From positions 1 to 64,000 of the forward strand of contig CAMJQC010000004.1 in NCBI GenBank assembly GCA_946407975.1: a stretch of DNA of 64,000 bases. Direction: 5' to 3'. The first letter of the stretch is position 1. The number at the start of each line of letters is the position of its first letter. The notes beneath the pieces are model-generated. The model did not search any database. It saw nothing but the letters and a program-made list of their open reading frames with translations, and was not told where the DNA came from. Position numbers and translations under genes: made by a program. Below are positions 24,549-32,523 of the stretch, in pieces. This DNA is from an uncultured Bacteroidales bacterium (GTDB lineage: Bacteria; Bacteroidota; Bacteroidia; Bacteroidales; F082).

Positions 24549-25232
24549 ATGATGGAAGTAAGAAAACCCGATATTGATGAAAGCTGGTATCGTGTGCTGC
24601 AAGACCAGTTTCGAGACCCCTATTTTGCCGCTTTGAAATCTTTTTTGGTGCAGGAGAAACAACATTATGTCGTTTACCCTCCTGGGAAACTGATTTTTAA
24701 TGCTTTTAATCTTACCCCTTTCGATAAGGTCAAGGTTGTTATTCTAGGCCAGGATCCTTATCATGGACCAGGGCAGGCGCATGGGCTTTCTTTTTCAGTA
24801 CCTGACGGGATCCAGCAGCCCCCGAGTCTGCAGAATATCTTTAAGGAGATACAAAACGATTTAGGCTATCCTCCCCCGAAATCGGGCAATTTGGAGAAAT
24901 GGGCAAAAGAGGGTGTGCTCTTGCTCAACGCATCACTGACGGTGCGCGATGGACAAGCCGCTTCGCACGCCCATCATGGATGGGAAGTCTTCACGGATGC
25001 TGCCATCAAAGCGTTATCCGATAAAAAGGAGAACTTGGTGTTTATCCTTTGGGGCAACTATGCCATTGCAAAGGAATCACTTATTGATACCCGTAAACAC
25101 TTGGTGCTTAAGTCCGTGCACCCGTCGCCACTCTCGGCGAGCAGAGGCTTCTTCGGTTGCCATCACTTCTCCAAGACCAACAATTATCTCATAGAACATG
25201 GTATCAGCCCTATTGATTGGCGATTAGAGTAA
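24549..25232 (+). CDS. ung: Uracil-DNA glycosylase, family 1
   Basis: A 227-residue base-excision repair enzyme removing uracil from DNA. Catalytic motif [18 protein letters not shown] (water-activating Asp, about residue 66), then [11 protein letters not shown], the [17 protein letters not shown] segment, FILWGNYA, and the leucine-loop motif [14 protein letters not shown] (about residues 193-206) are all intact. Length is normal. An alternative ATG one codon later (24552) cannot be excluded. The rdgB gene follows 20 bp downstream; both limit mutagenic bases, a sensible pairing. Confidence 0.96.
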   Translation: MMEVRKPDIDESWYRVLQDQFRDPYFAALKSFLVQEKQHYVVYPPGKLIFNAFNLTPFDKVKVVILGQDPYHGPGQAHGLSFSVPDGIQQPPSLQNIFKEIQNDLGYPPPKSGNLEKWAKEGVLLLNASLTVRDGQAASHAHHGWEVFTDAAIKALSDKKENLVFILWGNYAIAKESLIDTRKHLVLKSVHPSPLSASRGFFGCHHFSKTNNYLIEHGISPIDWRLE

Positions 25233-25252
25233 TTTGTTTAATTCGATTAGCA

Positions 25253-25837
25253 ATGAATAAAATTGTTTTTGCCACCAACAATCTGCATAAACTGGAAGAA
25301 ATACGGCAGATTATGGATGGCTTTTATGAGGTTCTGAGCCTGACCGACATCGGTTGTTATGAGGAGATTGTCGAAGATGCCGATACGCTTGACGGAAATG
25401 CTCAAATCAAAGCGGATTTCGTGACCAACAGATACCACATGGACTGTTTCGCCGATGATTCAGGTCTCGAAGTGGAAGCTTTGAATGGCGCGCCAGGCGT
25501 GTATTCCGCCCGTTATGCCGGCGAACACTGCACCTATCAGGATAATGTCGACAAACTCCTGGCAGCTCTTGATGGCGTACAGAATCGCAAAGCGGCGTTC
25601 CGTACGGTCATTGCATTGAATCTGCAAGGCCAAACCTATCATTTTGAAGGACGTTGTGACGGCATGATTGCCACTGAACAGCGGGGTGAAGGCGGATTTG
25701 GCTACGATCCCGTGTTTCAACCTGATGGCTATGACAAGACCTTTTCTGAATTGGGTGTAGAGGTGAAGAACAAGATTAGTCATAGGGGGAAAGCTACGCA
25801 AAAACTCATCTCCTTTTTGCAAAATTATGTGAAATAG
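25253..25837 (+). CDS. rdgB: Non-canonical purine NTP pyrophosphatase (RdgB/HAM1)
   Basis: A 194-residue enzyme hydrolysing dITP, XTP and ITP to monophosphates, preventing incorporation of deaminated purines. Visible signatures are [14 protein letters not shown] at the N-terminus, [24 protein letters not shown] (about residues 67-91), [24 protein letters not shown] and [10 protein letters not shown] near the C-terminus. I chose the ATG at 25253 because [10 protein letters not shown] is the family N-terminus; the longer frame overlaps the ung stop region. It is probably co-transcribed with ung. Confidence 0.96.
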   Translation: MNKIVFATNNLHKLEEIRQIMDGFYEVLSLTDIGCYEEIVEDADTLDGNAQIKADFVTNRYHMDCFADDSGLEVEALNGAPGVYSARYAGEHCTYQDNVDKLLAALDGVQNRKAAFRTVIALNLQGQTYHFEGRCDGMIATEQRGEGGFGYDPVFQPDGYDKTFSELGVEVKNKISHRGKATQKLISFLQNYVK

Positions 25838-25867
25838 TTTTTTTCTATTGACAAATACTTTTTTTCC

Positions 25868-25875
25868 TATTTTTG
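25868..25875 (+). promoter_or_regulatory. -7 box of the 141-residue lipoprotein gene
   Basis: TATTTTTG, with TTG (25848-25850) 17 bases upstream as a -33 candidate, 42 bases before the ATG. Confidence 0.65.
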
Positions 25876-25917
25876 TAGAAACTATTCAACATTATTCATT
25901 TATAAATAAAAAGAGCT

Positions 25918-26343
25918 ATGAAAAAAGCATTACAAATCTTCGTTTTGGTAGTCGCCGTTGCTCTTGGCTTTTCAAGTTGCAAGACCTACCATAAATCCAT
26001 GAGCAATTCAAACGTTTACTTGCAACTCACGACCGACGATGTCGAACTCTCTGAACCATTTACTGCTGATGCTACAACGGTTTTAGTCCTTGGCATTGAC
26101 TGGAGCAGACTGTTCGGTCGCATCGAATCAGGTTTTGTTGGTGGTTTGCCGATTCTTGGCGTGCCTGTAGGCGACCAAACGGCCAACTATGCCCTGTATA
26201 AACTCATGCAAGAGCATCCTGGCTACGATTGCATCGTTTATCCTCAATATTACAAAACCATCAAGGCACCTATTCTGGGAACTCCAATTTATTCCAAGAC
26301 GACCGTGCAAGCAACGGCAAGACTGGGAAAACTGAAGAAGTAA
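25918..26343 (+). CDS. Lipoprotein of unknown function
   Basis: A 141-residue lipoprotein with signal peptide and lipobox FSSC (Cys21). The mature part begins KTYHKSMSNSNVYLQLTTDDVELSEPFTADA and includes GIDWSRLFGR and GYDCIVYPQYY. The overall pattern (an alpha/beta domain ending KTTVQATARLGKLKK) recurs in small Bacteroidales lipoproteins, but I cannot assign a function. It has its own promoter and a terminator, so it is monocistronic. It faces alaS, which ends on the opposite strand. Confidence 0.7.
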   Translation: MKKALQIFVLVVAVALGFSSCKTYHKSMSNSNVYLQLTTDDVELSEPFTADATTVLVLGIDWSRLFGRIESGFVGGLPILGVPVGDQTANYALYKLMQEHPGYDCIVYPQYYKTIKAPILGTPIYSKTTVQATARLGKLKK

Positions 26344-26360
26344 ACGTTTGTCAAAACACG

Positions 26361-26397
26361 AAAAAAAGCAAGGACTGAAAAGCCCTTGCTTTTTTTA
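26361..26397. terminator. Bidirectional terminator between the lipoprotein gene and alaS
   Basis: AAAAAAGCAAGG / CCTTGCTTTTTT stem around a 10-base loop. It has A-runs and T-runs on both sides, so it can serve both convergent genes. Confidence 0.8.
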
Positions 26398-26424
26398 TTG
26401 ATTGATGCGATAATGCATCTCGTT

Positions 26425-29034
26425 TTATAGTCTTTCTTTAATCATCTGCATCGCCATTGCCAAACCGTCCGCATTGCGGCCACCGGCCACGCAGAGGGTC
26501 TTTTGTCCGCCGCCACCGCCTTGGATTTCTTTGGCCACTTCACGGATAATCTTGGTGGCGTCAAGGTCTTTGGTTTCGGCATATGCATCGGGGAGGAGCA
26601 GGCAGAGTGCAGGCTTCCCTTCATTGACGGAACCTAGGATGGCTATGGTATTGGCATTCATCTTCTTGAGGTTGAGTGCAATGTTGCGTAGCTGATCGCC
26701 CGTGCAGTTTAGGTTGGATTCAACCAGTTTGCAGCCTTCGTGGTCTTTGGCGGAAGCGAGGAGTTGTTCGGCCATAGCCTGCGCCTTTTCCTGCATCAGA
26801 TGTTCCACTTCTTTCTTGAGGATGCTGTTTTGCTCGCTGAGCGTAGCGATGCCTTTTACCAGATCGGGCGATTTAACGGTCTCACGGATTTGACCGATGA
26901 GGTCGAGCTGTTCGTCGAGGTACTGTTCGACGACTTCGCCTGTGATGGCTTCGATACGGCGTATGCCCGCAGCGATGGCGCCTTCGGTGACAATCTTGAA
27001 CATGCCGATGTTGCCCGTGGCAGAGGTGTGGGTGCCGCCGCATAGCTCCATGCTGTAGTCTTTGTCGAAGACGACGACACGGACTTTGTCACCATATTTT
27101 TCGCCAAACAGAGCCGTAGCGCCCATGTTCTTGGCGTCTTCAATCGGAACGTCGGCCATGGTGACATTCGGGATGTTCTCTCTGATCTTTTGGTTGACAA
27201 TATGCTCCACCTGTCGGATTTCCTCGTTGGTCATCTTGGCAAAATGACTGAAGTCGAAACGCAGGCGCTGGTCGTCGACCAGAGAACCCTTTTGTTCCAC
27301 ATGGGTGCCCAGAACCTGTTTCAAAGCGGCATGCATCAAGTGAGTGGCGCTGTGGTTGTTGGCGATGCGCTGGCGTCGTGCCGTGTCGATGGCAGCCGTA
27401 AACTCGGCTTCAGGAGCCTGAGGCAGCTGTTCGGTGATATGAATGACGAGGTTGTTCTCTTTAATGGTATTGAGAATTTTTATGGTCTCATTTTCCGAGG
27501 TCAAGGTGCCGGTGTCGCCTACCTGACCGCCCATCTCTGCATAGAAAGGCGTGCGGTCGAGGACGATTTCGAAGTGCATTTTTTTCTTCTCAGTCACCTC
27601 GCGGAAACGAAGGATGTGACAAGCGCATTCCGTTTCGTTATATCCGACGAAAACGGTAGGCTTCTCGCTTTCGCTCACGACCACCCAGTCGCCATTGGCT
27701 TTCTCAGCGGCTTTGCGAGATCGGTTTTTCTGTTCTTCGAGGTTGGCCTTAAAGCCGTCCATGTCGATATTGAGGCCTTTCTCGTTAGCCATCAGTTGGG
27801 TGAGGTCGATGGGGAAGCCGAAGGTGTCGAAGAGCTCGAAGGCGAAGTCGCCGTCGATGTCCTGCTTGGGGTGTTGCTCCACATACCCCTCAAAGCGTTT
27901 GATGCCTTGGGCTAAGGTGCGCAGGAACGAGGCTTCCTCTTCACGGATGACCTTGCCGACCAGCTCTTGCTGCGACTTGATTTCCGGGTAGTTGTGCTCC
28001 ATCTGGCTGACCAAGATGGGCAGCAGTTTGTAGACAAACGGCTCTTCAAAGCCGAGGAAGGTGAAGCCATAACGTACGGCGCGACGCAACACTCGGCGGA
28101 TGACATAGCCGGCTCCGTTGTTGGAGGGCAGCTGCCCGTCGGCAATGGCGAAGCTGACGGCACGTAGGTGGTCGGCGACAACACGCATGGCGACATCGGT
28201 CTTTTCTTCTTTGCCATAGGCGATGCTCGACATCTTGGCAATCTCTTGGATGATGGGTTGGAACACGTCGGTGTCGTAGTTCGAGGTTTTGCCTTGCAGC
28301 ACGCGCACCAAACGCTCGAATCCCATACCCGTATCGACATGCTTGGCAGGCAATTCGACCAGTTGGCCGTTGGCTAAGCGGTTATATTGCATGAACACAA
28401 GGTTCCATATTTCAATCACCTGAGGGTCGTCCATGTTGACGAGGTCACGTCCAGCGATCTTGGCACGTTCTTCCTCACTGCGTAAGTCAATGTGGATCTC
28501 GGAGCAAGGACCGCAAGGACCGGTCTCGCCCATCTCCCAGAAGTTGTCGTGCTTGTTGCCATAGATGATGCGGTCTTCCTCAACATGCTCTTTCCAAAAC
28601 TCGTAAGCCTCCATGTCGGCAGGCTGGCCGTCTTTTTCATCTCCGCCAAAGACGGTGACATAAAGCCTGTCTTTGTCGATTTTCACCACTTCGGTGAGAT
28701 ATTCCCATGCATAAGCGATGGCTTCCTTTTTGAAATAGTCGCCAAACGACCAGTTGCCTAGCATCTCGAACATGGTATGATGGTAGGTGTCGTGGCCGAC
28801 TTCCTCTAAGTCGTTGTGCTTTCCAGAGACACGCAGACATTTTTGCGAGTCGGCGGCTCGGTTCCATTTGGAAGGCTGGTTGCCGAGAAAGATGTCTTTA
28901 AACTGATTCATGCCTGCATTGGTGAACATCAGGGTGGGGTCGTTCTTCACGACAATAGGTGATGATGGAACAATGGCATGTCCCTTAGAACGGAAAAAAT
29001 CCAAGAAACTATTTCTGATTTCGAAAGCGTTCAT
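26425..29034 (-). CDS. alaS: Alanyl-tRNA synthetase
   Basis: An 869-residue class II synthetase charging tRNA-Ala. The aminoacylation core (about 1-460) begins MNAFEIRNSFLDFFRSKGH with motif 1/2 residues in SSPIVVKNDPTLMFTNAGMNQFKD. The editing domain shows the zinc motif HSATHLMHAAL (about residue 560) paired with CGGTHTSATGNIG (about 665). The C-terminal C-Ala domain ends with the glycine-rich GGGGQKTLCVAGG motif. Length is normal and no lesion is visible. It is divergent from the M23 peptidase gene, with a TAATTTTG box 49 bases upstream. Confidence 0.97.
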   Translation of the reverse strand: MNAFEIRNSFLDFFRSKGHAIVPSSPIVVKNDPTLMFTNAGMNQFKDIFLGNQPSKWNRAADSQKCLRVSGKHNDLEEVGHDTYHHTMFEMLGNWSFGDYFKKEAIAYAWEYLTEVVKIDKDRLYVTVFGGDEKDGQPADMEAYEFWKEHVEEDRIIYGNKHDNFWEMGETGPCGPCSEIHIDLRSEEERAKIAGRDLVNMDDPQVIEIWNLVFMQYNRLANGQLVELPAKHVDTGMGFERLVRVLQGKTSNYDTDVFQPIIQEIAKMSSIAYGKEEKTDVAMRVVADHLRAVSFAIADGQLPSNNGAGYVIRRVLRRAVRYGFTFLGFEEPFVYKLLPILVSQMEHNYPEIKSQQELVGKVIREEEASFLRTLAQGIKRFEGYVEQHPKQDIDGDFAFELFDTFGFPIDLTQLMANEKGLNIDMDGFKANLEEQKNRSRKAAEKANGDWVVVSESEKPTVFVGYNETECACHILRFREVTEKKKMHFEIVLDRTPFYAEMGGQVGDTGTLTSENETIKILNTIKENNLVIHITEQLPQAPEAEFTAAIDTARRQRIANNHSATHLMHAALKQVLGTHVEQKGSLVDDQRLRFDFSHFAKMTNEEIRQVEHIVNQKIRENIPNVTMADVPIEDAKNMGATALFGEKYGDKVRVVVFDKDYSMELCGGTHTSATGNIGMFKIVTEGAIAAGIRRIEAITGEVVEQYLDEQLDLIGQIRETVKSPDLVKGIATLSEQNSILKKEVEHLMQEKAQAMAEQLLASAKDHEGCKLVESNLNCTGDQLRNIALNLKKMNANTIAILGSVNEGKPALCLLLPDAYAETKDLDATKIIREVAKEIQGGGGGQKTLCVAGGRNADGLAMAMQMIKERL

Positions 29035-29083
29035 TTTCAGCGAATTATAAATTATAGTGTTAAAAAGTTACGTTTTTAGGCTG

Positions 29084-29091
29084 CAAAATTA
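29084..29091 (-). promoter_or_regulatory. -7 box of alaS
   Basis: TAATTTTG on the minus strand, 49 bases before the alaS ATG. It is back to back with the M23 peptidase promoter 11 bp away. Confidence 0.6.
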
Positions 29092-29102
29092 GAACTATTT
29101 TC

Positions 29103-29110
29103 TATTTTTG
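29103..29110 (+). promoter_or_regulatory. -7 box of the M23 peptidase-merR operon
   Basis: TATTTTTG lies 69 bases before the chosen start at 29180. Confidence 0.6.
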
Positions 29111-29179
29111 CACGGCATTTTATGCAATGAATTCTCATTTTTTGCGTTATTTCACGCATTTGGGATATACAATTCAAGA

Positions 29180-30130
29180 ATGAAAAGACAAATTAAGCAA
29201 AAGATAGCATTGAAGAAAAATCTGCGCCGTTACGCAATTATGGGTGCGTTGGTGTTGCTTTTCTCTGTCCTATTCTCTGTGCTGTATACGACCTTTATCG
29301 CTTCTCCAAAGAAGGAGTTGCAGGCTCAGATGCAGGCGCGAGAATTGGAGTATATGAGACTTCAGTACGAAATCCTCAGCGATAAACTGGACGATATGGA
29401 AGACCTGTTAGGCGATTTGGAGAAGCGTGACGATAAAGTGTATCGTGTGATTTTCGAGGCAGATCCTATCCCAAATTCGGTCCGTCGTGCAGGTTATGGT
29501 GGTGTTGACCGTTATGAGAATCTGTACGGTCATACCAATTCCGAATTGGTCGTCAACACTTCCAAGAAACTGGATATGATGGCCAGCCGCTTGTATGTTC
29601 AGTCAAAATCGTATGACGAGGTGTTCAAAATGGCTTCCCGTAAGGTTGAGATGCTGAAATGCATTCCTGCTATTCTTCCCGTCAAAGAGACTGAAGTGAA
29701 ATATGTCTCGTCTTACTTTGGCTATCGTCCGGATCCTATCTCCAAACTCACCAAGTTCCACAGTGGCATGGACTTTTCCGCTGAAACAGGCACGAAGGTG
29801 TATGCTCCTGGAGATGGCGTTGTGTTAAGTGCCGATAATGCGAATCTGGGCTATGGTAACATGATTACCATCGATCATGGTTATGGCTATAAAACCCGTT
29901 ATGCTCATTTGAATAAGTTCGTCGTCAGGGAAGGTCAACAGGTTAAACGTGGACAACTGATTGGTTATGTGGGCAGTACTGGCAAATCAACGGGTGCTCA
30001 TTTGCATTATGAGGTGTTGAAGGATGATGTCCAGGTTGACCCGATCCATTTCTTCTACAACAACTTGACTCCTGAGCAATACGATTTGATGCTGGAGCAG
30101 TCTGAGGAACCTTCCTTAACAATGGATTGA
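29180..30130 (+). CDS. M23-family membrane-anchored peptidoglycan endopeptidase
   Basis: A 316-residue protein with a short Lys/Arg-rich cytoplasmic N-terminus, one transmembrane helix (about 20-42, YAIMGALVLLFSVLFSVLYTTF), a coiled coil (about 50-90, LQAQMQARELEYMRLQYE) and a C-terminal LytM/M23 domain (about 195-300). Metal and active-site motifs are present: HSGMDFSAETGT, and GAHLHYEV preceded by HGYGYKTRYAHL. Family members cut peptide cross-links in peptidoglycan or activate amidases. The start at 29180 is preferred to an ATG 24 codons upstream, which would put the initiator next to the promoter box. It overlaps the merR start by 1 bp. Confidence 0.93.
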   Translation: MKRQIKQKIALKKNLRRYAIMGALVLLFSVLFSVLYTTFIASPKKELQAQMQARELEYMRLQYEILSDKLDDMEDLLGDLEKRDDKVYRVIFEADPIPNSVRRAGYGGVDRYENLYGHTNSELVVNTSKKLDMMASRLYVQSKSYDEVFKMASRKVEMLKCIPAILPVKETEVKYVSSYFGYRPDPISKLTKFHSGMDFSAETGTKVYAPGDGVVLSADNANLGYGNMITIDHGYGYKTRYAHLNKFVVREGQQVKRGQLIGYVGSTGKSTGAHLHYEVLKDDVQVDPIHFFYNNLTPEQYDLMLEQSEEPSLTMD

Positions 30131-30492
30131 TGATGGAAGAATCCAAAACCGGAAAATACTATTATAGCATCGGCGAAGTAGCCGACATGTTTGGCGTCAA
30201 CACTTCGATGATCCGGTATTGGGAAAAAGAATTCGACGTACTGCGTCCCCGCAAGAATAAAAAAGGCAACCGCTTGTTTACGGAGCGTGACGTGCGTTAT
30301 GTACATGTCATCTATCACCTTCTTAAAGTAAAGGGCTATACCTTGGCGGGTGCCAAGATGGCTTTGAAAGAACGTTTCGATGCCTACGAAGAACGTATGA
30401 TTCTTCTGGAAACGCTGGATAACACCCGTCGTTTCCTGTTAGATCTGGATAAGGACTTGGCAGAGAAACAAAAGCAGCAGAAACAGCAATAA
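30130..30492 (+). CDS. MerR-family transcriptional regulator
   Basis: A 120-residue protein whose N-terminal half is a MerR winged-helix domain (YYSIGEVADMFGVNTSMIRYWEKEF, then RNKKGNRLFTERDVRYV with an expected Arg/Tyr pattern). A short helical tail (about 75-120) is rich in Glu, Lys and Gln. No metal-binding cysteines or ligand domain are visible. The ATG at 30130 overlaps the TGA of the M23 gene (ATGA), so translation is coupled. M23 peptidase plus MerR is a pairing I know from other Bacteroidales genomes. Its targets are unknown; autoregulation or envelope genes are possible. Confidence 0.9.
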   Translation: MMEESKTGKYYYSIGEVADMFGVNTSMIRYWEKEFDVLRPRKNKKGNRLFTERDVRYVHVIYHLLKVKGYTLAGAKMALKERFDAYEERMILLETLDNTRRFLLDLDKDLAEKQKQQKQQ

Positions 30493-30499
30493 GGCCCAG

Positions 30500-31465
30500 T
30501 CAGAAGGTCTTGTTTTCCACTAGATATCCTTTGACATAGTCAGCCACTCCCGCTTCAAGGGTGGTGAAAGTTCTGTGGTATCCCGCCTTACGGAGTTTGT
30601 CCATCTTGGCTTCGGTAAAATACTGGTATTTATCGCGGATGTCGACAGGTGTATCAATAAACCGGATGTTGGTCTCCATACCTAAGGCCTTGAAGGTGCT
30701 GTCAGCGAGGTCATAGAAACTACGTGCATGGCCCGTGCCTACGTTGTAAAGGCCGTTTTCCGGCTGATGTTCCATAAGCCATACGATGACATCTGCTACA
30801 TCTTTCACATAGACGAAATCGCGCAGCTGCTGTCCGTCTTTAAAGTCGGGGCGGTGCGAGCGAAACAGCTTGACTTGCCCGTCCTTCTGAATTTGTTCGA
30901 AAGAATGCAGGACGACGGAAGCCATGCGCCCTTTATGGTATTCGTTGGGGCCGTATACGTTGAAGAATTTCAGGCCTGCCCAGAATGGGGGACAGGTATC
31001 CTGGTTCAATATCCACTTGTCGATTTCGTTTTTAGAGCGGCCGTAGGCATTGAGTGGCTGGAGTTGATGGACGATTTCGTGACTGTCCTCATAACCCATC
31101 TCGCCCATGCCGTAAGTGGCGGCAGAAGAGGCGTAGATCATCGGGATGTGATGGCGTGTGCATAGGTCCCATAAGGCCAATGTGTAATCGACATTGAGCT
31201 TTTGAAAAACGCTATAGTCGAACTCGGTGGTGTCGGTACGTGCGCCTAAATGGATGACGAAGTGAACCTGAGCATGATGTTCGTCAAACCATTCAGGAAA
31301 TACGTTGCGGTCAACGAGCAACCGGTATTTCTTATGGATGTAGTTCGCTTCTTTCTCCTTTTTGCTGAAGTCGTCAACGAGAATCAGGTCGTTATGCCCT
31401 TTTCGGTTGAGCAAACCTGCCGTGACGCTGGCAATGAATCCGGCCGCACCGGTGATGACTATCAT
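30500..31465 (-). CDS. hldD: ADP-L-glycero-D-manno-heptose 6-epimerase
   Basis: A 321-residue short-chain dehydrogenase-type epimerase making the heptose precursor of lipopolysaccharide inner core. The NADP-binding motif is ITGAAGFIAS (residues about 4-13), the heptose epimerase-specific KYRLLVDRNVFPEW region follows, and the catalytic Tyr/Lys pair is in AYGRSKNEIDKW (about 140-151). FFNVYGPNEYHKGRMASVVL is also characteristic. It is last in a four-gene minus-strand operon and begins 2 bp after the RluA-family stop. It nearly abuts the convergent merR gene (7 bp). Confidence 0.95.
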   Translation of the reverse strand: MIVITGAAGFIASVTAGLLNRKGHNDLILVDDFSKKEKEANYIHKKYRLLVDRNVFPEWFDEHHAQVHFVIHLGARTDTTEFDYSVFQKLNVDYTLALWDLCTRHHIPMIYASSAATYGMGEMGYEDSHEIVHQLQPLNAYGRSKNEIDKWILNQDTCPPFWAGLKFFNVYGPNEYHKGRMASVVLHSFEQIQKDGQVKLFRSHRPDFKDGQQLRDFVYVKDVADVIVWLMEHQPENGLYNVGTGHARSFYDLADSTFKALGMETNIRFIDTPVDIRDKYQYFTEAKMDKLRKAGYHRTFTTLEAGVADYVKGYLVENKTF

Positions 31466-31467
31466 GG

Positions 31468-32523
31468 TTAATTCTCAAATAAGTTCCTTGCTTTCAAATA
31501 GTTGCGCCATTTTTCCAAGACGGCTGTCATGTCGTCGGGCAGTTCTGAGACGAACATCATCGGCTTGCCCGTGGTTGGGTGAACAAATCCGAGCTCTTTG
31601 GCGTGCAGGGCATGACGTGGCATGATCTTGAAGCAGTTGTCGATGAACTGTTTGTATTTGGAGAAAGTGGTGCCTTTAAGGATGATGTCGCCTCCGTACA
31701 TGGCGTCATTGAAGAGGGGGTGGCCGATGTATTGTGAGTGAACGCGGATCTGATGGGTGCGTCCGGTCTCGAGGCGGTATTCGTTGAGGGTGACATAGCC
31801 GAAACGTTCCAGCACCTTCCAATGCGTGATGGCTTCCTTGCCGTGGTCGCCGTTCGGGTAGACGGCCATCTTGCGCCGGTCGTTGGCGCTACGGCCGATG
31901 TTTCCTTCGATAGTGCCTTCGTCTTCGTTGAAGTCGCCCCACACCAAAGCGTAGTAACGGCGATGGATGCTGTGTTCGAAGAATTGATGCGCCAGTATGG
32001 CCTGAGCGGTTTCGTTCTTCGCTACAATCATTAGGCCTGTGGTATCTTTGTCGATACGGTGCACCAGATAGCCGAAACGGTTTTCGACTGGTTGTTTTGT
32101 CTGTTCAAAATAATAGGCCAGGCCATGGAGCAGAGTGCCTTCAAAGTTGCCGTGTCCGGGATGGACGACAAGGCCAGCCTGTTTATTGATGACGATGACG
32201 TCAGCGTCTTCGTAAACGATATTCAGCGGTATCTCTTGAGGGACAATATCAGTCTCATTGGGCGGGTAGCTGAAGACCACCGATATGACATCGCAAGGCC
32301 TTACTTTGTAGTTCTGCTTGACCACTTTGTCGTTGACCAGGATGTTGCCTGCCTTTGCCGCATTCTGAACACGGTTGCGCGAGATATTCTGTATATGGTT
32401 GGTCAGGAAGGTGTCGATACGTTCGGGACTTTGCCCTTTGTCGACGACGATGCGTATGTGCTCGTACAGTTCACTGCCTTCTTCGTCAGTGTTGTCGACA
32501 CTTTCGATAGGGAGTTCGCTCAT
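31468..32523 (-). CDS. RluA/RluD-family pseudouridine synthase
   Basis: A 351-residue RNA pseudouridine synthase. An N-terminal acidic stretch precedes an S4 RNA-binding domain (about 30-90: RIDTFLTNHIQNISRNRVQNAAKAGNILVN). The catalytic domain has the RluA signature HRIDKDTTGLMIVAKN (about 154-169; catalytic Asp in HRIDKDT), followed by YYALVWG, ETGRTHQIRVH and HPLFNDAMYGG. The probable target is 23S rRNA as for RluD (positions 1911, 1915, 1917 in E. coli numbering), but RluC-like specificity cannot be excluded. It overlaps the upstream T9SS-cargo gene by 4 bp. Confidence 0.95.
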   Translation of the reverse strand: MSELPIESVDNTDEEGSELYEHIRIVVDKGQSPERIDTFLTNHIQNISRNRVQNAAKAGNILVNDKVVKQNYKVRPCDVISVVFSYPPNETDIVPQEIPLNIVYEDADVIVINKQAGLVVHPGHGNFEGTLLHGLAYYFEQTKQPVENRFGYLVHRIDKDTTGLMIVAKNETAQAILAHQFFEHSIHRRYYALVWGDFNEDEGTIEGNIGRSANDRRKMAVYPNGDHGKEAITHWKVLERFGYVTLNEYRLETGRTHQIRVHSQYIGHPLFNDAMYGGDIILKGTTFSKYKQFIDNCFKIMPRHALHAKELGFVHPTTGKPMMFVSELPDDMTAVLEKWRNYLKARNLFEN